DNA of 64,000 nt from Mesorhizobium sp. LSHC420B00. Lineage in GTDB: Bacteria; Pseudomonadota; Alphaproteobacteria; Rhizobiales; Rhizobiaceae. The stretch is from NCBI RefSeq assembly GCF_000503055.1, contig NZ_AYVY01000002.1, positions 153,076 to 217,075 of the forward strand. Direction: 5' to 3'. This document shows, piece by piece, positions 8,483 through 21,219 of this stretch (position 1 is its first letter; each line of letters starts with the position of its first letter). The notes below the pieces were generated by a model. The model made no database searches and was not told where the DNA came from. It saw nothing but the letters and a program-made list of their open reading frames with translations. A program made the translations under genes and the position numbers.

Positions 8483-9904
8483 TCAACTCCCCGGCGGGCT
8501 CACCGGCTCCAGCGTCTTCGGCGGTGTCAGTCGGCCATGTCCCGACACGGCATTGCCGGCGTCCGGCGCCAGCCGCATGAACGACAGCGAGGCTGCCGCC
8601 GACATCGCCGCTACGATGAAGAAGGCGGTGTGGAAGTCGCTCAGCGTCAGTGGGCCGCCATGGATCTTGGTCGACACTTCCAGGATGCCGCCGGCCAGCG
8701 CCACACCGAGCGCGATTGCCAACTGCTGGAACACCGCGGTGATCGGCGTCGCCTTGCTGGTGTCGGCTGCTGAAATCTCGGCATAGGCAAGCGCGTTGAT
8801 GCCGGTGAAGAACATCGAACGGATGAAGCCCCCGGCGAGCAGCATGGCGAGGATCAGCCCATAGGGTGTGTCGGGTGTGAACAGGCCGTTGACGGCGATG
8901 GACGCGGCCGCGACGAGCGAGCCTGAAATCAGCACACGGCGGAAGCCCGCGACCCTGAAGATCAGGGCAGTGACGAATTTCATGCCTATGGCGCCGATTG
9001 CCGAGACGAAGGTGATCATGCCGGACTGGAACGGCGTCAGCCCGAAACCGATCTGGAACATCAGCGGCAAAAGAAAAGGTACGGCACCAATGCCGATGCG
9101 GAACAGTCCGCCGCCGAGCACCGATGAGCGGAACACCCGATTGCGAAACAGCTCGAGCGCCAGCAGCGGATTCTTGGCGTGGCGCGCGTGCAGCAGATAA
9201 AGCACCGCCGATGCCAGCCCGACGGCAACGGTGATAAAGCCGGCAGCCGGCGGCAGGGCCGGCAGGCTGACCACCGACAGGCCGAACACAATGCCCGATG
9301 CCGCCAGCCCGCTCAGCACGAAACCAATGAAATCGAGCGGCGGCGTCTGCGCGGCGTCGGTCTTCGGCAGGAAACGCGTGGCCAGCCAGATCCCGATCAG
9401 CCCGATCGGTACATTGATCAGAAAAATCCAGTGCCAGGTGAAATAGGTTGTGATGAAGCCGCCGACCGGTGGACCGACCAGGGGGCCGACCAGAGCCGGG
9501 ACGGTCAGCCACGACATGGCGGCGACGAGTTCGCTTTTCGGCGTGGCGCGTACCAGCACCAGGCGTCCGACCGGCGTCATCATGGCGCCGCCAATGCCTT
9601 GCAGGAAGCGTGAGACCACGAAAGCCGGCAACGAATTGGACATGGCGCAGGCGACCGAACCGATGATGAACACGGCGATCGCGGCGCGGAAGACATTCTT
9701 GGCGCCGAAGCGGTCGGCCATCCAGCCGCTGATCGGAATGAAGATCGCCAGGGATACCAGATAGGCGGTCAGCGCCAGCTTGAGCGCGATCGGGCTGGTG
9801 TGGATGTCGATGGCGATCGCCGGCAACGATGTCGCAATGACGGTCGAATCCATGTTTTCCATGAATAGAGCGACCGCCAGAATAAGCGGAATGGTGCGGT
9901 TCAC
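8483..9904 (-). CDS. MFS transporter, DHA2-type multidrug exporter
   Basis: About 474 residues from GTG 9904; the frame stays open to 10072 but the upstream part is low quality and the first membrane helix (IPLILAVALFMENMDSTVIATSLPAIA) begins just after this GTG. The motif ENMDSTVIATSLP, GWMADRFGAKNVF (motif A) and the GPPVGGFI helix are typical of the EmrB/QacA drug:H+ antiporter group. Inner membrane, many helices. Substrate cannot be read from sequence. Transcribed divergently from guaB. Confidence 0.85.
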   Translation of the reverse strand: MNRTIPLILAVALFMENMDSTVIATSLPAIAIDIHTSPIALKLALTAYLVSLAIFIPISGWMADRFGAKNVFRAAIAVFIIGSVACAMSNSLPAFVVSRFLQGIGGAMMTPVGRLVLVRATPKSELVAAMSWLTVPALVGPLVGPPVGGFITTYFTWHWIFLINVPIGLIGIWLATRFLPKTDAAQTPPLDFIGFVLSGLAASGIVFGLSVVSLPALPPAAGFITVAVGLASAVLYLLHARHAKNPLLALELFRNRVFRSSVLGGGLFRIGIGAVPFLLPLMFQIGFGLTPFQSGMITFVSAIGAIGMKFVTALIFRVAGFRRVLISGSLVAAASIAVNGLFTPDTPYGLILAMLLAGGFIRSMFFTGINALAYAEISAADTSKATPITAVFQQLAIALGVALAGGILEVSTKIHGGPLTLSDFHTAFFIVAAMSAAASLSFMRLAPDAGNAVSGHGRLTPPKTLEPVSPPGS

Positions 9905-10200
9905 GATGGATCCGGCCTTGAAATGTGCGTCGCTATTGCTTGCCGGCCTTGGGGCCAAACCGACACGTAGGGCGGTTATCACGCCTTGGCCCGGATGTCG
10001 CATTAATTTGCTGTCACGTTTGTGCGACCGCAAGTCGTGCGCAGCACCTGGGGCAAAATGCATCGTCGCCACTATACAACCATCGGCTTTTCAACGGCGA
10101 CGGGACGTGTTACGAGCCAGCGCCAATCCTGAAAGGGAAGAAGACGAGTCGGCGCTGTCCATCCAGGGCGAGCGCCTTTCCTGCATTCCGAGGGCTGGCC

Positions 10201-11703
10201 ATGGCAAAAATCATCGAGACGTCCACCGGCGCATTGGCGCTGACCTTTGACGACGTGCTGCTGCAGCCGGGTCATTCCGAGGTCATGCCTGGCGAGACCG
10301 ACATCCGCACCCGCATCGCCAGCGACATCGACCTCAACGTGCCGATCCTGTCGGCCGCCATGGACACGGTCACCGAGGCGCGGCTTGCCATCGCCATGGC
10401 CCAGGCCGGCGGCATCGGCGTCATCCACCGCAATTTCTCGCCGGCCGAACAGGCCGAGCAGGTGCGGCAGGTGAAGAAATTCGAATCCGGCATGGTGGTC
10501 AACCCCGTCACCATCGGTCCCGAGGCGACGCTCGCCGATGCGCTGGGTCTGATGCGCACCTACAGCATTTCGGGCATTCCGGTGGTCGAGAACGGCGGCA
10601 CCGGCGGCCACACGGTCGGCCGGCTGGTCGGCATCCTGACCAACCGCGACGTCCGCTTCGCCTCGGACCCGGCGCAGAAGGTCTATGAGCTGATGACCCG
10701 CGAGAACCTGATCACCGTCAAGGAGAACGTCGATCAGGACGAGGCCAAGCGGCTGCTCCATCAGCACCGCATCGAGAAGCTGGTTGTGGTCGATCGGGAC
10801 GGCAATTGCGTCGGGCTGATCACGGTCAAGGACATCGAGAAGTCGCAGCTCAACCCGCACGCCACCAAGGATGCGCAGGGACGCTTGCGCGCCGCCGCCG
10901 CCACCAGCGTCGGCGATGATGGTTTCGAGCGGGCCGAGCGCCTCATCGACGCCGGCGTCGACCTTCTGGTGATCGACACCGCGCACGGTCATTCGCAGCG
11001 CGTCCTGGATGCGGTGACGCGGGCCAAGAAGCTTTCCAACTCGGTTCGCATCCTGGCCGGCAACGTCGCCACAGCGGAAGGCACGCTGGCGCTGATCGAT
11101 GCTGGCGCCGACGCGGTCAAGGTCGGCATCGGGCCGGGCTCCATCTGCACCACCCGCATCGTCGCCGGCGTCGGCGTGCCGCAGCTCTCGGCAATCATGT
11201 CGGCGGTCGAGACGGCGCAAAAATCGGGTGTCTCGGTCATTGCAGATGGCGGCATCAAATATTCGGGCGATCTGGCCAAGGCGCTGGCCGCCGGCGCCAG
11301 CGCGGCGATGATCGGTTCGTTGCTGGCCGGCACCGACGAGAGCCCGGGCGAGGTCTATCTGCACCAGGGCCGCTCCTTCAAAGCCTATCGCGGCATGGGC
11401 TCGGTCGGCGCGATGGCGCGCGGCTCCGCCGATCGCTACTTCCAGGCCGAGGTGCGCGACACGCTGAAACTGGTCCCGGAAGGCATCGAAGGGCAGGTGC
11501 CGTACAAAGGACCTGTGTCTGGCGTGCTGCACCAGCTTGCGGGCGGCCTGAAAGCCGCTATGGGTTATGTCGGTGGCCGCGACCTTGCCGATTTCCGCGA
11601 GCGCGCCACTTTTGTGCGGATATCCAATGCCGGACTTCGTGAAAGCCACGCCCATGACGTCACGATTACCCGCGAAAGCCCGAATTATCCTGGCGGAGCC
11701 TGA
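10201..11703 (+). CDS. guaB: Inosine-5'-monophosphate dehydrogenase
   Basis: 500 residues. Converts IMP to XMP with NAD+, first committed step to GMP. N-terminal [10 protein letters not shown] and SAAMDTVTE, a CBS-domain pair at about 95-215, the phosphate loop with the catalytic Cys in [11 protein letters not shown], and the flap region [10 protein letters not shown] are all present. A longer frame opens upstream at 9925 but ATG 10201 gives the usual MAKIIET start. guaA is not in this window. Confidence 0.97.
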   Translation: MAKIIETSTGALALTFDDVLLQPGHSEVMPGETDIRTRIASDIDLNVPILSAAMDTVTEARLAIAMAQAGGIGVIHRNFSPAEQAEQVRQVKKFESGMVVNPVTIGPEATLADALGLMRTYSISGIPVVENGGTGGHTVGRLVGILTNRDVRFASDPAQKVYELMTRENLITVKENVDQDEAKRLLHQHRIEKLVVVDRDGNCVGLITVKDIEKSQLNPHATKDAQGRLRAAAATSVGDDGFERAERLIDAGVDLLVIDTAHGHSQRVLDAVTRAKKLSNSVRILAGNVATAEGTLALIDAGADAVKVGIGPGSICTTRIVAGVGVPQLSAIMSAVETAQKSGVSVIADGGIKYSGDLAKALAAGASAAMIGSLLAGTDESPGEVYLHQGRSFKAYRGMGSVGAMARGSADRYFQAEVRDTLKLVPEGIEGQVPYKGPVSGVLHQLAGGLKAAMGYVGGRDLADFRERATFVRISNAGLRESHAHDVTITRESPNYPGGA

Positions 11704-11734
11704 TCGCCATGCGCATTGGCGCAATCTGGCGGCG

Positions 11735-12274
11735 ATGATCCTGCGGCTGTCGCGCCACGCCGCCGCACTCTGTTTCGCCACCGTGGCGATTTTCATCATC
11801 ATGACGGCGATGGAGTTCCTCTATTTTCGCCAATTGAGCGGCGGTCTGCCCTCGCTCGACATGCGCTATGCCGGTTTCACTCCGGATGAGGGCATGGCCT
11901 GGCTGACGGCGCTCGGCCGGCGTGGCAGCGAGATCATTCTCGTCTGGCATTACCTGACCTTCGACCTGCTGTTTCCGGCGCTGCTGTCGCTGACGATGGT
12001 CAGCCTGATCCTGGCAACGGGCCGGCGGCTGAAGAATTTCCATTCGCTGCCTGCGCAAACCCAGTCGATATTCGCAGCTGTGCTGGTGCTGCCCTACACG
12101 CTCGCCGACTATGCCCAGAACATCGCCGTGGCTCGTCTTTTGTCCGATTTCCTGTCTGCCAATCCGGATTCGCTATCCTTTGCCTCGGCGCTGATCGTCA
12201 CCAAATTCGCGCTTCTGGCGGTGCCGGTGACCGTCATTGCGGCTTTCACTCTGATGGCTCAGAAACGGCCTTGA
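11735..12274 (+). CDS. Hypothetical four-helix membrane protein
   Basis: About 179 residues from ATG 11735, just after guaB; earlier in-frame starts would overlap guaB by 50 or more bases. Four hydrophobic helices at roughly 12-30, 75-98, 115-135 and 150-175. No catalytic motif or family recognised. Close behind guaB and eight bases before the MAPEG gene, so probably one transcript. Confidence 0.6.
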   Translation: MILRLSRHAAALCFATVAIFIIMTAMEFLYFRQLSGGLPSLDMRYAGFTPDEGMAWLTALGRRGSEIILVWHYLTFDLLFPALLSLTMVSLILATGRRLKNFHSLPAQTQSIFAAVLVLPYTLADYAQNIAVARLLSDFLSANPDSLSFASALIVTKFALLAVPVTVIAAFTLMAQKRP

Positions 12275-12281
12275 AGGCTGG

Positions 12282-12722
12282 GTGACAACGACAGAGGGCG
12301 TCTTGAACCAGACCGCGATCTTCTGGCCGATGCTGGCGCAGGTGCTGCTGGTCTATATCGTCTATGTCGTAATGGGCCGGCGCCGCTATGGTGCGGTCAG
12401 GTCGGGCGAAGCCAAGACCGGCCAGTTCAAGACGCGCTCGACGGAGCCTGGTTCCAGCATCACCGTCGCCAACAATCTGAGCAACCAGTTCGAACTGCCG
12501 GTGCTTTTCTACGTCTTATGCCTGACGCTGCACGTGACCAATGGCGTCAATTATCTGACCTTGGCGCTGATGTGGATCTTTGTCGTCTCCCGCTATCTTC
12601 ACGCATCGGTCCACTTGACCAGCAATCGGCTAATCCTGCGCAGCAGGGCATTCTACGTGGGCGCGGTAGTTCTCGCACTTGGCTGGATATGGCTGGCGCT
12701 GCATCTGCTCGGCTTGGTCTGA
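12282..12722 (+). CDS. MAPEG-family membrane protein
   Basis: 146 residues at most, four helices, with the family pattern of an early RRRYGAVRSGE loop, a SNQFELPVLFYVLC helix and VSRYLHA before the third helix. MAPEG proteins include glutathione transferases and eicosanoid enzymes; bacterial members are mostly unassigned. GTG 12282 is the longest start; TTG 12303 after AGAGGG has the better ribosome site. Convergent with rnd. Confidence 0.8.
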   Translation: MTTTEGVLNQTAIFWPMLAQVLLVYIVYVVMGRRRYGAVRSGEAKTGQFKTRSTEPGSSITVANNLSNQFELPVLFYVLCLTLHVTNGVNYLTLALMWIFVVSRYLHASVHLTSNRLILRSRAFYVGAVVLALGWIWLALHLLGLV

Positions 12723-12733
12723 GCAAGCTCAAG

Positions 12734-13885
12734 CTACAAATCGAACACCGCGATCTTGCGCTTGTCGAACCTGATCGCGAGTTCACCGCGCACCAGCCTG
12801 AGCGCGGCCTCGCCAAAGACGGCGCGCCGCCAGCCTTGCAATGCCGGCACATCGGCGTCCTCGCCCTCTGCAGCGATGCGATCGATGTCGTCACTGGAGG
12901 CGAGTACCTTCGATGCGACACCTTCCTTTTCGGCAACGATCCGCAGCAGCACCTTCAGCAACTCCGCCGCGGCGCTCGACCCCTCCGGCGGCTGGAAGCT
13001 CTTCGGCAGCTTCGGCATCTCTTCCCTGGGCAGCGCCAGGGCAGCGTTGACTGCGCCAAGCAGTGCCGTCGCCGTCGACGAGCGCTCCCAGCCCTTCGGC
13101 GTGGTACGCAGCTTGCTCAGCGCCGCCGTATCGCGCGGCGCCTGCTGCGCTACTTCGTAGATCGCATCGTCCTTGAGCACCCGGCCGCGGGGCACGTCGC
13201 GCTCGCGCGCTTCGCGTTCGCGCCAGGCGGCCACCGCCTGCACGATCGCCAGTTCCTGTGGCTTGCGCAGCCGCATCTTGAGCCGCTTCCAGGCATCCTC
13301 GGGATGCGGATCGTAGGTCTCGCGCGAGGTCAGCACGTCCATCTCCTCGTTCAGCCAGTGGGCGCGGTTTTCCCGCACCAACTCGGCGCTGAGGTGCTTG
13401 TAGACTTCGATCAGATGGGTGACGTCGGCGAGCGCGTAGTCGAGCTGCTTTTCGGACAGCGGACGATGGCGCCAGTCGGTGAAACGCGACGACTTGTCGA
13501 GCCGCGCGCCGGTGATGCGCTGCACCAGCTGGTCGTAGGAGACGCTGTCGCCGAAGCCGCAGACCATCGCCGCGACCTGGGTGTCGAACACCGGATGCGG
13601 CACCAGATCGCCGAGATGCACAATGATTTCGATGTCCTGTCGCGCCGCATGGAAGACTTTGACGATCGCCTCGTTGGCCATCAGCCTGAAGAACGGTTTC
13701 AGGTCGATGTCGGGCGACAGCGGATCGATCAGCGCCGTCACCCCGGGCGCTGCCATCTGGATCAGGCACAGGATCGGCCAGAAGGTCGTTTCGCGAATGA
13801 ATTCAGTATCGACGGTGACGAATTCCGCCTTTTCGAAAGCGGCAATAACGGTCTCGAGTTCGTTCTGGGTGGTGATGACGTGCAT
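12734..13885 (-). CDS. rnd: Ribonuclease D
   Basis: 383 residues from ATG 13885; a TTG 36 bases earlier is also in frame. 3'-5' exoribonuclease trimming tRNA and other stable RNA precursors. DEDD residues are visible: DTEF near the start (VTVDTEFIRE), HAARQD, and DYALADV; an HRDC region follows (RKPQELAIVQAVAAWRE). A cytoplasmic monomer needing divalent metal. Its start region faces the MFS gene lying behind it. Confidence 0.93.
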   Translation of the reverse strand: MHVITTQNELETVIAAFEKAEFVTVDTEFIRETTFWPILCLIQMAAPGVTALIDPLSPDIDLKPFFRLMANEAIVKVFHAARQDIEIIVHLGDLVPHPVFDTQVAAMVCGFGDSVSYDQLVQRITGARLDKSSRFTDWRHRPLSEKQLDYALADVTHLIEVYKHLSAELVRENRAHWLNEEMDVLTSRETYDPHPEDAWKRLKMRLRKPQELAIVQAVAAWREREARERDVPRGRVLKDDAIYEVAQQAPRDTAALSKLRTTPKGWERSSTATALLGAVNAALALPREEMPKLPKSFQPPEGSSAAAELLKVLLRIVAEKEGVASKVLASSDDIDRIAAEGEDADVPALQGWRRAVFGEAALRLVRGELAIRFDKRKIAVFDL

Positions 13886-13942
13886 CAAATCGCTTTTGGC
13901 AAGGGATAGGGTCTCTTTCAATTTCAGCCGCGCGCGCTTTCG

Positions 13943-15205
13943 TCAAGCGCAAGCACCTTTATCGGGCTTTGCGGGTTCATCGGGATCGGCATTCCGCTTC
14001 GCCAACCGGGCAAAAACCGTCGATGTGCGCAACAGCGCCGTAAAACGGCTGCGATGGCTCGCCGGCACAGCAGAGCGCGCCCGCATCCGGAAAAGGATGA
14101 CCGCCACGAAGATCGCATAGACGGTGGCGCTGAACACGAACAGCGCGCTCGGCCCGAAATATTGCATCACCGTCGAGGCTGCGAAGGGGCCGCCAATGGC
14201 GCCGAAGGAATAAAACAGCATCAAGGCTGCGTTGATTAGCACAAACTCGCCCTTGTCGGCGCGGTCGTTGGAATGCGCCGCCGACAACGAATAGAGCGGC
14301 ATGGCAAAGCAGCCGAAGATAAAGACGAGCAGGAAGTTGAGGAACGGGCTGCCGCCTGCCACGAACGCCAGCGCCAGTGCCGCCACCATCGCACAGCACG
14401 TCGTCATCAGCAGCACCGAGCGCCGGTCCCAGCGGTCGGAGAGATAGCCAAGCGGATATTGGATGATGGCGCCGCCGAAAATGCCGACGCTGACGAAGGT
14501 GACGACGTCGGCGACCGACATGCCGATCTGCTCGGCATAGACCGGCGACAGGGTGCGGAAGGCGCTGTTGGTCACGCCGACGGCGATGCAGCCGAAGCAG
14601 CCAAGCGGCGAGATGCGCCAGACGCGTGCCAAATCGAGTTTGACGTCTTCCGGCGGCGTCGGGTTGGAGCGGTCGCCGAGCGAAACCGGCACCAGCGACA
14701 CGGTGATCATCATCGACATAATGGCGAAGATGGCAAAGCCGCCGGCGCCGAAGATCGGGATCAGGAATTGGGCGCCCGTCACCGAACCGATGTCGACCAT
14801 GCGGTAAATGGCAAGCACCCGCGCCCGGTCGGTGTTGGTGACGCCGGAATTCAGCCAGGCTTCCATGATGGTGAACAGGCCGGCAAAGCAGAACCCGCCG
14901 GCAAAGCGCACGGCGCACCACATCACCGGATCGATGACCAGCACCAGCAGCAGCGTTCCCGCCGAGGCGATCGCCGCCAGCGCGGAAAAGGCGCGCACAT
15001 GGCCGACGGACTTCATGATGCGGGTGACGGCAAGGCAGCCGAGCAAAAAGCCGGCGAAATAGAACGTGCCCATCAGGCCGATAGAGGAAGCGGGAAAACC
15101 CTCCTGCGCACCACGCAGCGCAATCAAAGTGCTCTGCAGGCCGTTGCCGCCGAGCAGGATGCCGGCGGCGATCAGGAGCGGAATCAGCGGGCGGATGGAG
15201 GACAT
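13943..15205 (-). CDS. MFS transporter, YcaD-like
   Basis: 420 residues from ATG 15205. The same frame stays open for another 1.5 kb antisense to the ABC genes, but the conserved first helix (IRPLIPLLIAAGILLGGNG) begins here, so the longer frame is not the gene. Twelve helices; the stretches ALRGAQEGFPASSIGLMGTFYFAGF and ARVLAIYRMVDIGSVTGAQ resemble the YcaD branch. Substrate unknown. Inner membrane. Divergent from the ThuE-like gene. Confidence 0.82.
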   Translation of the reverse strand: MSSIRPLIPLLIAAGILLGGNGLQSTLIALRGAQEGFPASSIGLMGTFYFAGFLLGCLAVTRIMKSVGHVRAFSALAAIASAGTLLLVLVIDPVMWCAVRFAGGFCFAGLFTIMEAWLNSGVTNTDRARVLAIYRMVDIGSVTGAQFLIPIFGAGGFAIFAIMSMMITVSLVPVSLGDRSNPTPPEDVKLDLARVWRISPLGCFGCIAVGVTNSAFRTLSPVYAEQIGMSVADVVTFVSVGIFGGAIIQYPLGYLSDRWDRRSVLLMTTCCAMVAALALAFVAGGSPFLNFLLVFIFGCFAMPLYSLSAAHSNDRADKGEFVLINAALMLFYSFGAIGGPFAASTVMQYFGPSALFVFSATVYAIFVAVILFRMRARSAVPASHRSRFTALLRTSTVFARLAKRNADPDEPAKPDKGACA

Positions 15206-15457
15206 GAAGGAAAGCCTGTCGTTGATCCTTCTTGAACCATCGCCTTCGCCAATGCCAGCGGCAATTCCCGGAGGCGTTGGGGCCAGGCAGGGCCATAGGC
15301 TGCCTTGGGAACTTGCGCTACCGCGTCGCGCCGGATGCTCCGTCTTGGGAACCCAAGGCGTATCTTTGTAGTTCAGTGCTGGTGGTGCTGAGGACGGTGT
15401 CGGGCATCGACGTCCGTTTCTGCTGCTGCCTGAAGCTCCAAAGGGAGATCCGTCATC

Positions 15458-16726
15458 ATGAAGTTTCATCCCGCATTTGCTGGATTTGCCGTGGCCGCAG
15501 TTCTGGCGGCCGGGCCGGCGCGGGCTGTCGACCTCGCCATGGTGTCGGGCGATACCGGCAACGGCCAGAGAATCCTTCGCGAGATACTCGATCAATACGA
15601 GAAGAAGACCGGCAACAAGGTTAGCGTGGTTCCGGTGCCGCCCTCGGGGACCGATCAGTTTAGTCAATACAGGCTCTGGCTTGCGGCTGGAAACAGCGAC
15701 GTCGACGTCTATCAGACGGACGTCATCTGGGCTCCCCAGCTTGCAAAGCAGCTCGTCGACCTGACCGCGGCGACCAAGGATGTCGTCGGCGCTCATTTCC
15801 CATCGATCATCAAATCGCAGACCGTCGACGGCAAGCTCGTCGCCTTGCCGATATTCACCGACGCTCCGGCGCTCTATTACCGCAAGGATCTCCTCGACAA
15901 ATACGGCGCCAAGGTCCCGACCAGCTGGGCCGAGCTTGCCGATACTGCCAAGCTTGTCATGGACAAGGAACGCGAGGGCGGCAACAAGGACATGTGGGGC
16001 TTCGTTTTCCAGGGCAACGCCTATGAGGGACTGACCTGCGATGCACTCGAATGGGTGAAGTCGAACGGCGGTGGTCAGATCATCGAGCCGGACGGCACGA
16101 TCTCCATCAATAACCCGCAAGCAGCCGCGGCGCTGGAAATGGCGAGGAGCTGGGTGGGAACCATCTCGCCTCCCGGCATTCTGGCCTATCAGGAAGAAGA
16201 GTCGCGCGGTGTCTGGCAGACCGGCAACGCCGTCTTCATGCGCAACTGGCCCTACGCCTATGCGCTTGGCAACAGCGAAAGCTCCCCCATCAAGGGCAAG
16301 TTCGAGGTGACGACGCTGCCGTCCGGGTCGGGTGAGGGCGCCCGCCCGGCAGCAACGCTTGGCGGCTGGAATCTTGCGGTTTCCAAATATTCGAAGAACC
16401 CGGCCGCAGCCGTCGAGCTGGTCAAATGGATCGCTTCGCCTCAGATGCAGAAGTACCGCGCCTTGAAGGGGGCATATCTGCCGACCATTCAGGCGCTCTA
16501 TGACGATGCCGACATCGCCAGCGCCCAGCCGGTTATCCCGCGCTGGAAGGAAGTCGTCCTCAACGCGGTGCCGCGTCCCTCGGCCCAGGCCAAGACCAGG
16601 TACAATGAGGCATCGAGCGAGTTCTGGACCGCCGTCCACAACACCATGTCCGGCGAGGGCACGGCAGCCGACAACCTCGCCGATCTGGAGTTCTCCTTGA
16701 CCAGGCTCAAGGGCACCGCCTGGTGA
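15458..16726 (+). CDS. thuE: Sugar ABC substrate-binding protein, ThuE-like
   Basis: 422 residues, signal peptide ending near PARA-VDL, then a family-1 extracellular solute-binding fold. Runs such as AGNSDVDVYQTDVIWAPQLA, LPIFTDAPALYYRKDLLDKYG and ESRGVWQTGNAVFMRNWPY match what I recall of the rhizobial trehalose/maltose-binding protein ThuE. Periplasmic. Its stop overlaps the start of the first permease. Substrate is inferred by resemblance, not shown. Confidence 0.75.
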   Translation: MKFHPAFAGFAVAAVLAAGPARAVDLAMVSGDTGNGQRILREILDQYEKKTGNKVSVVPVPPSGTDQFSQYRLWLAAGNSDVDVYQTDVIWAPQLAKQLVDLTAATKDVVGAHFPSIIKSQTVDGKLVALPIFTDAPALYYRKDLLDKYGAKVPTSWAELADTAKLVMDKEREGGNKDMWGFVFQGNAYEGLTCDALEWVKSNGGGQIIEPDGTISINNPQAAAALEMARSWVGTISPPGILAYQEEESRGVWQTGNAVFMRNWPYAYALGNSESSPIKGKFEVTTLPSGSGEGARPAATLGGWNLAVSKYSKNPAAAVELVKWIASPQMQKYRALKGAYLPTIQALYDDADIASAQPVIPRWKEVVLNAVPRPSAQAKTRYNEASSEFWTAVHNTMSGEGTAADNLADLEFSLTRLKGTAW

Positions 16727-17667
16727 CCTCGCCGTGCTCAGGCTCGCTGCTGGCGCGTCAGCGTGTGCGCTCGGCATGGCTGCTGCTTGCCCCGATGCTC
16801 ATCGTGCTCGCCGCCGTTGCCGGCTGGCCGTTGATGCGCACGATCTATTTCGGCTTCACCGATGCCTCGCTCGCCGACCTGGAAGCCCGTCGCTGGGTTG
16901 GCTTCGCCAATTATTTCTCCATCCTGCAAATGCCGAGCGGCCGCGTCATCTATGACGGGCTGCTCGCCGATCCGGTCTGGTGGCGCGCCGTCTGGAATAC
17001 GGTGCGCTTCGCGGTGATTTCGGTAACCTGCGAGACGGTGCTCGGCATGATCGTCGCGCTGGTGCTCAACACCAAGTTTCGCGGCCGCGGCATGGTGCGC
17101 GCCGCGATTCTAATCCCTTGGGCCATCCCGACGATCGTCTCGGCGAAAATGTGGCAGTGGATGCTCAACGACCAGTTCGGCATCATCAACGACGTCCTTC
17201 TCAAGCTCGGCCTGATCGGCACCAAGATCGCCTGGACGGCTAGCGCCGACACGGCCATGGTCGCCATCCTCATTGTCGACATCTGGAAGGCGACCCCGTT
17301 CATGGCGCTTCTCATTCTCGCCGGCCTCCAGATGCTTCCACAGGAAATCTACGAGGTCGCCAAGCTCGACGGCGTCGGCGCGTGGAAAGTTTTCTGGAAG
17401 ATCACCTTGCCGCTCATCCGGCCGGCGTTGATGGTGGCCATGATCTTCCGCGGTCTCGATGCGCTGCGCATCTTCGACCTGATCTACGTGCTCACGCCAA
17501 ACAACATCCACACCAAGTCGATGTCGGTGTTTGCCCGCGAGAGCCTGTTTGAGTTCGACAAGTTTGCCTACGGCTCCGCCGCCTCGACGCTGCTCTTCCT
17601 CATCCTCGCTTTGCTGACCATGCTCGTTCTGTGGCTCGGCCGGATAAGACTGGACAAGGACTATTGA
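16723..17667 (+). CDS. thuF: Sugar ABC permease, MalF/ThuF-like
   Basis: 314 residues from GTG 16723 (GTGA overlap with the binding-protein stop). Six helices and the cytoplasmic EAA loop EVAKLDGVGAWKVFWKITLP that contacts the ATPase. Pairs with the next permease. The operon holds no ATP-binding gene, so it must borrow one encoded elsewhere. Confidence 0.82.
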   Translation: MTSPCSGSLLARQRVRSAWLLLAPMLIVLAAVAGWPLMRTIYFGFTDASLADLEARRWVGFANYFSILQMPSGRVIYDGLLADPVWWRAVWNTVRFAVISVTCETVLGMIVALVLNTKFRGRGMVRAAILIPWAIPTIVSAKMWQWMLNDQFGIINDVLLKLGLIGTKIAWTASADTAMVAILIVDIWKATPFMALLILAGLQMLPQEIYEVAKLDGVGAWKVFWKITLPLIRPALMVAMIFRGLDALRIFDLIYVLTPNNIHTKSMSVFARESLFEFDKFAYGSAASTLLFLILALLTMLVLWLGRIRLDKDY

Positions 17668-17686
17668 TCATGTGGGGCTGCTGACC

Positions 17687-18511
<825 letters not shown>

Positions 18512-18600
18512 GGTGCTGAACATTTCGTCGCACACAGAGGCTTGCCAACTCGCCATCGTTCGCGGAACGTCCCCGCTCAAAAATCGAATGGCGAGACGAC

Positions 18601-19152
18601 ATGCAGATCCTGCTGATCACCGGCCCGGCTGGCGTGGGCAAGACCACGCTGTGCTGGGAAATGAGCGCTCAACTCAGCGCAGCGCAGATAGCTCACGCGG
18701 TTATCGAGACAGACGAAATCGACAGAGTGTTCCCCCGCCCAAGTGCCGAGGACCTTGAAAGAATTCAGCCTGGAACTGTTGATGTCAGCAGCATCAATTT
18801 GGCTGCGATCTGGTCAACATATCGGGTGCTGGGCCACTCGCGCTTGATTATGTCGGGTGTCATGATGCACCTCCAATTCGATCGGCGGTGGATTCTTGCT
18901 GCCATACCCGACGCGCGGATTACGGTGGTTCGTCTGTCCGCTACGGAACCCACAATACTCGCGCGTCTAGCACAGCGCGAGATTGGATCCGGTGCGGAAG
19001 AGCAGGCACAGCGCTCGTTTCGACAAGCCAGGCGCATGGCCGGTGAAGCAGCCGAAGATCTGTTTGTGGTACCCACAGATGGCAAGATGCCAAAGGAACT
19101 TGCGGAGATCATTTTGCGGGAAGTTGGCTGGTTGAGTATCGTCGCAGAATAG
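18601..19152 (+). CDS. P-loop kinase-like ATPase, unassigned
   Basis: 183 residues beginning with a textbook Walker A (LLITGPAGVGKTTL) and a following Glu-Thr-Asp-Glu stretch typical of small-molecule or nucleotide kinases. It is not an ABC ATPase: there is no signature LSGGQ or Q-loop, so it does not complete the transporter upstream. Substrate unknown. Composition is slightly less GC-rich than its neighbours. Confidence 0.65.
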   Translation: MQILLITGPAGVGKTTLCWEMSAQLSAAQIAHAVIETDEIDRVFPRPSAEDLERIQPGTVDVSSINLAAIWSTYRVLGHSRLIMSGVMMHLQFDRRWILAAIPDARITVVRLSATEPTILARLAQREIGSGAEEQAQRSFRQARRMAGEAAEDLFVVPTDGKMPKELAEIILREVGWLSIVAE

Positions 19153-19342
19153 CGCAGGGAGGCATCGAGATCGTCCACCGTTGTCTGCGCCCAAGGTCCG
19201 AAGGGCTTGAAAGCCGAAGTTCGAACCGAGATGCCACCCGGGCGCCGCTTGCCTTGACAAATGCACACTCTCATGTGCTTTTCGCGCAAATTTTCAGGCC
19301 GGGCCATCGTGCTTTGGCCGCAACCAACATCCGGACCTAGCA

Positions 19343-21139
<1,797 letters not shown>

Positions 21140-21171
21140 GAAACGCTCCGAACCGGTCCTGTGGATTCATA

Positions 21172-21201
21172 AAAAAGCCCGGCATCGCTGCCGGGCTTTT
21201 T
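21172..21201. terminator. Bidirectional intrinsic terminator
   Basis: AAAAAGCCCGGC and GCCGGGCTTTTT pair perfectly around ATCGCT. The A-tract on one side and T-tract on the other let it stop aspS rightward and the convergent gene at 21220 leftward. Confidence 0.9.
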
Positions 21202-21219
21202 GCTTGAAGGCTGTCTCGG

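Noticed and set aside
10072..11802. 576-codon minus-strand frame opposite guaB
   Set aside because: Shadow of guaB codon bias with no recognisable product and no ribosome site.
12518..13909. 463-codon plus-strand frame opposite rnd
   Set aside because: Antisense shadow of the intact RNase D gene, which has all catalytic motifs on the other strand.
15206..16777. A 944-codon minus-strand frame extending the YcaD-like MFS gene antisense through the ThuE-like gene
   Set aside because: The extension has no membrane or domain pattern and mirrors the GC-rich codon structure of the real plus-strand gene; the MFS first helix begins at 15205.
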